Source: an uncultured Desulfatiglans sp.
GTDB taxonomy: Bacteria; Desulfobacterota; DSM-4660; Desulfatiglandales; Desulfatiglandaceae
Direction of reading: 5' to 3'
Length of the DNA stretch: 64,000 nucleotides
Assembly: GCA_900498135.1 (NCBI GenBank)
Contig: LR026961.1
Span: 4,375,552-4,439,551, forward strand
Shown: in pieces, positions 63,646 through 64,000 of the stretch
How the letters are laid out: each line of letters begins with the position of its first letter
Position numbering within the stretch: position 1 is the first letter of the stretch
Position numbers and translations under genes: made by a program
Notes under the pieces: generated by a model
What the model saw: only the letters and a program-made list of their open reading frames with translations
Told to the model about the DNA's origin: nothing
Databases searched by the model: none

Positions 63646-64000
63646 TCACCTCATCTGGTTATAGGCCTTGATGACTTCATCCGTGATATCGATGGCGTTG
63701 TCGATAAACATGATGCCGGAGCTGCGCCTCTCGAAGATCACCTGATATTTATCGTTCTCCCCTATCCGCGTTACGACCGTTTCCAGATCCTGGAGGATGT
63801 CCTTCTTGGCCTCGGCTTCGGCCTTCCTCATCTCTTCGCTCAAATCGTCATACATATACTTGAATTCCCGCCCTTTGCGGTCGAATTCCTTCTGCTTGTC
63901 CTCCTTGGCATCCACGCTCAGCATCATGCTTTGCTTTTCGAGCTCTTCCTTCAACCGCAAGAGTTCGTCCTGCTTCTCGTCCAGACGCCTCTGCATCTCG
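63646..64000 (-). CDS. OmpH/Skp-family periplasmic chaperone (5' partial)
   Basis: The last 118 or so codons of an OmpH/Skp-like protein; the N-terminus with signal peptide lies beyond the window. The long charged coiled coil (RRLDEKQDELLRLKEELEKQSMML ... FDRKGREFKYMYDDLSEEMRKAEAEAKKDIL) and the C-terminal VFERRSSGIMFIDNAIDITDEVIKAYN strand are typical. The chaperone carries outer-membrane proteins across the periplasm, and skp-lpxD-fabZ-lpxA is a classic order, usually preceded by bamA. 145 bp separate it from lpxD. Confidence 0.9.
   Translation of the reverse strand, partial: EMQRRLDEKQDELLRLKEELEKQSMMLSVDAKEDKQKEFDRKGREFKYMYDDLSEEMRKAEAEAKKDILQDLETVVTRIGENDKYQVIFERRSSGIMFIDNAIDITDEVIKAYNQMR

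Overview
The window is a gene-dense, GC-rich chromosomal segment with no rRNA, tRNA, prophage or CRISPR array that I can see. It looks like an anaerobic Desulfobacterota (former deltaproteobacterial) genome, probably a sulfate reducer or syntroph that degrades aromatics. The signs are a molybdenum hydroxylase of the 4-hydroxybenzoyl-CoA reductase type, a four-subunit 2-oxoacid:ferredoxin oxidoreductase linked to Hdr/MvhD modules, a selenocysteine-containing HdrA, a MucR regulator and an lpx operon using LpxI. The genus is not determined.

Layout. 1-3.1 kb: end of an hcrABC-like operon. 3.4-9.5 kb: RhlB-like helicase, two unknown small proteins, M18 aminopeptidase. 8.6-10.3 kb: pyrK-pyrD. 10.8-13.7 kb: an orphan solute-binding protein overlapping a dCache-HAMP-SpoIIE phosphatase. 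13.7-19.6 kb (minus): Ski2-like helicase, acyl-CoA dehydrogenase, PPC-domain protein, RseC-like protein. 19.9-28.4 kb: sirtuin, Hsp20, RlmKL, old-yellow-enzyme oxidoreductase, MarC, MucR, YvlD-like membrane protein. 28.5-33.2 kb: icd, mnmG, purA. 33.6-44.6 kb: a long plus-strand run behind a consensus sigma-70 promoter: korDABC, a 1133-residue multidomain flavoprotein, an MvhD-HdrC-HdrB-like fusion, HdrA with an in-frame UGA (selenocysteine) and a detached MvhD domain. 44.6-52.9 kb: TIM-barrel epimerase-like protein, DHH phosphoesterase, MgtE, a repeat-rich island, BASS transporter, thymidylate synthase-like protein, RlmN. 53.5-56.7 kb: hisI, hisG, aminotransferase, engB. 56.6-64 kb (minus): ompH/skp, lpxD, fabZ, lpxA, lpxI, a Gfo/Idh/MocA dehydrogenase, lpxB and an NtrX-type regulator.

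How the genes may work together. Icd supplies 2-oxoglutarate and KorDABC would oxidise it to succinyl-CoA with reduced ferredoxin. The neighbouring Hdr-like flavoproteins could pass those electrons on, by confurcation or bifurcation, to pyridine nucleotide or disulfide-type acceptors. This wiring is inferred from gene order and domains.

Two repeat families stand out. One is a 174-175 bp MITE-like intergenic element; two near-full copies are flanked by 8-bp direct repeats, and several decayed copies lie elsewhere. The other, at 48.2-49.2 kb, has a conserved GGGGTCGGACC head and supplies the end of mgtE. In addition, a 125-bp tandem, fold-back insertion separates hdrA from its MvhD domain; it may be real or an assembly chimera.
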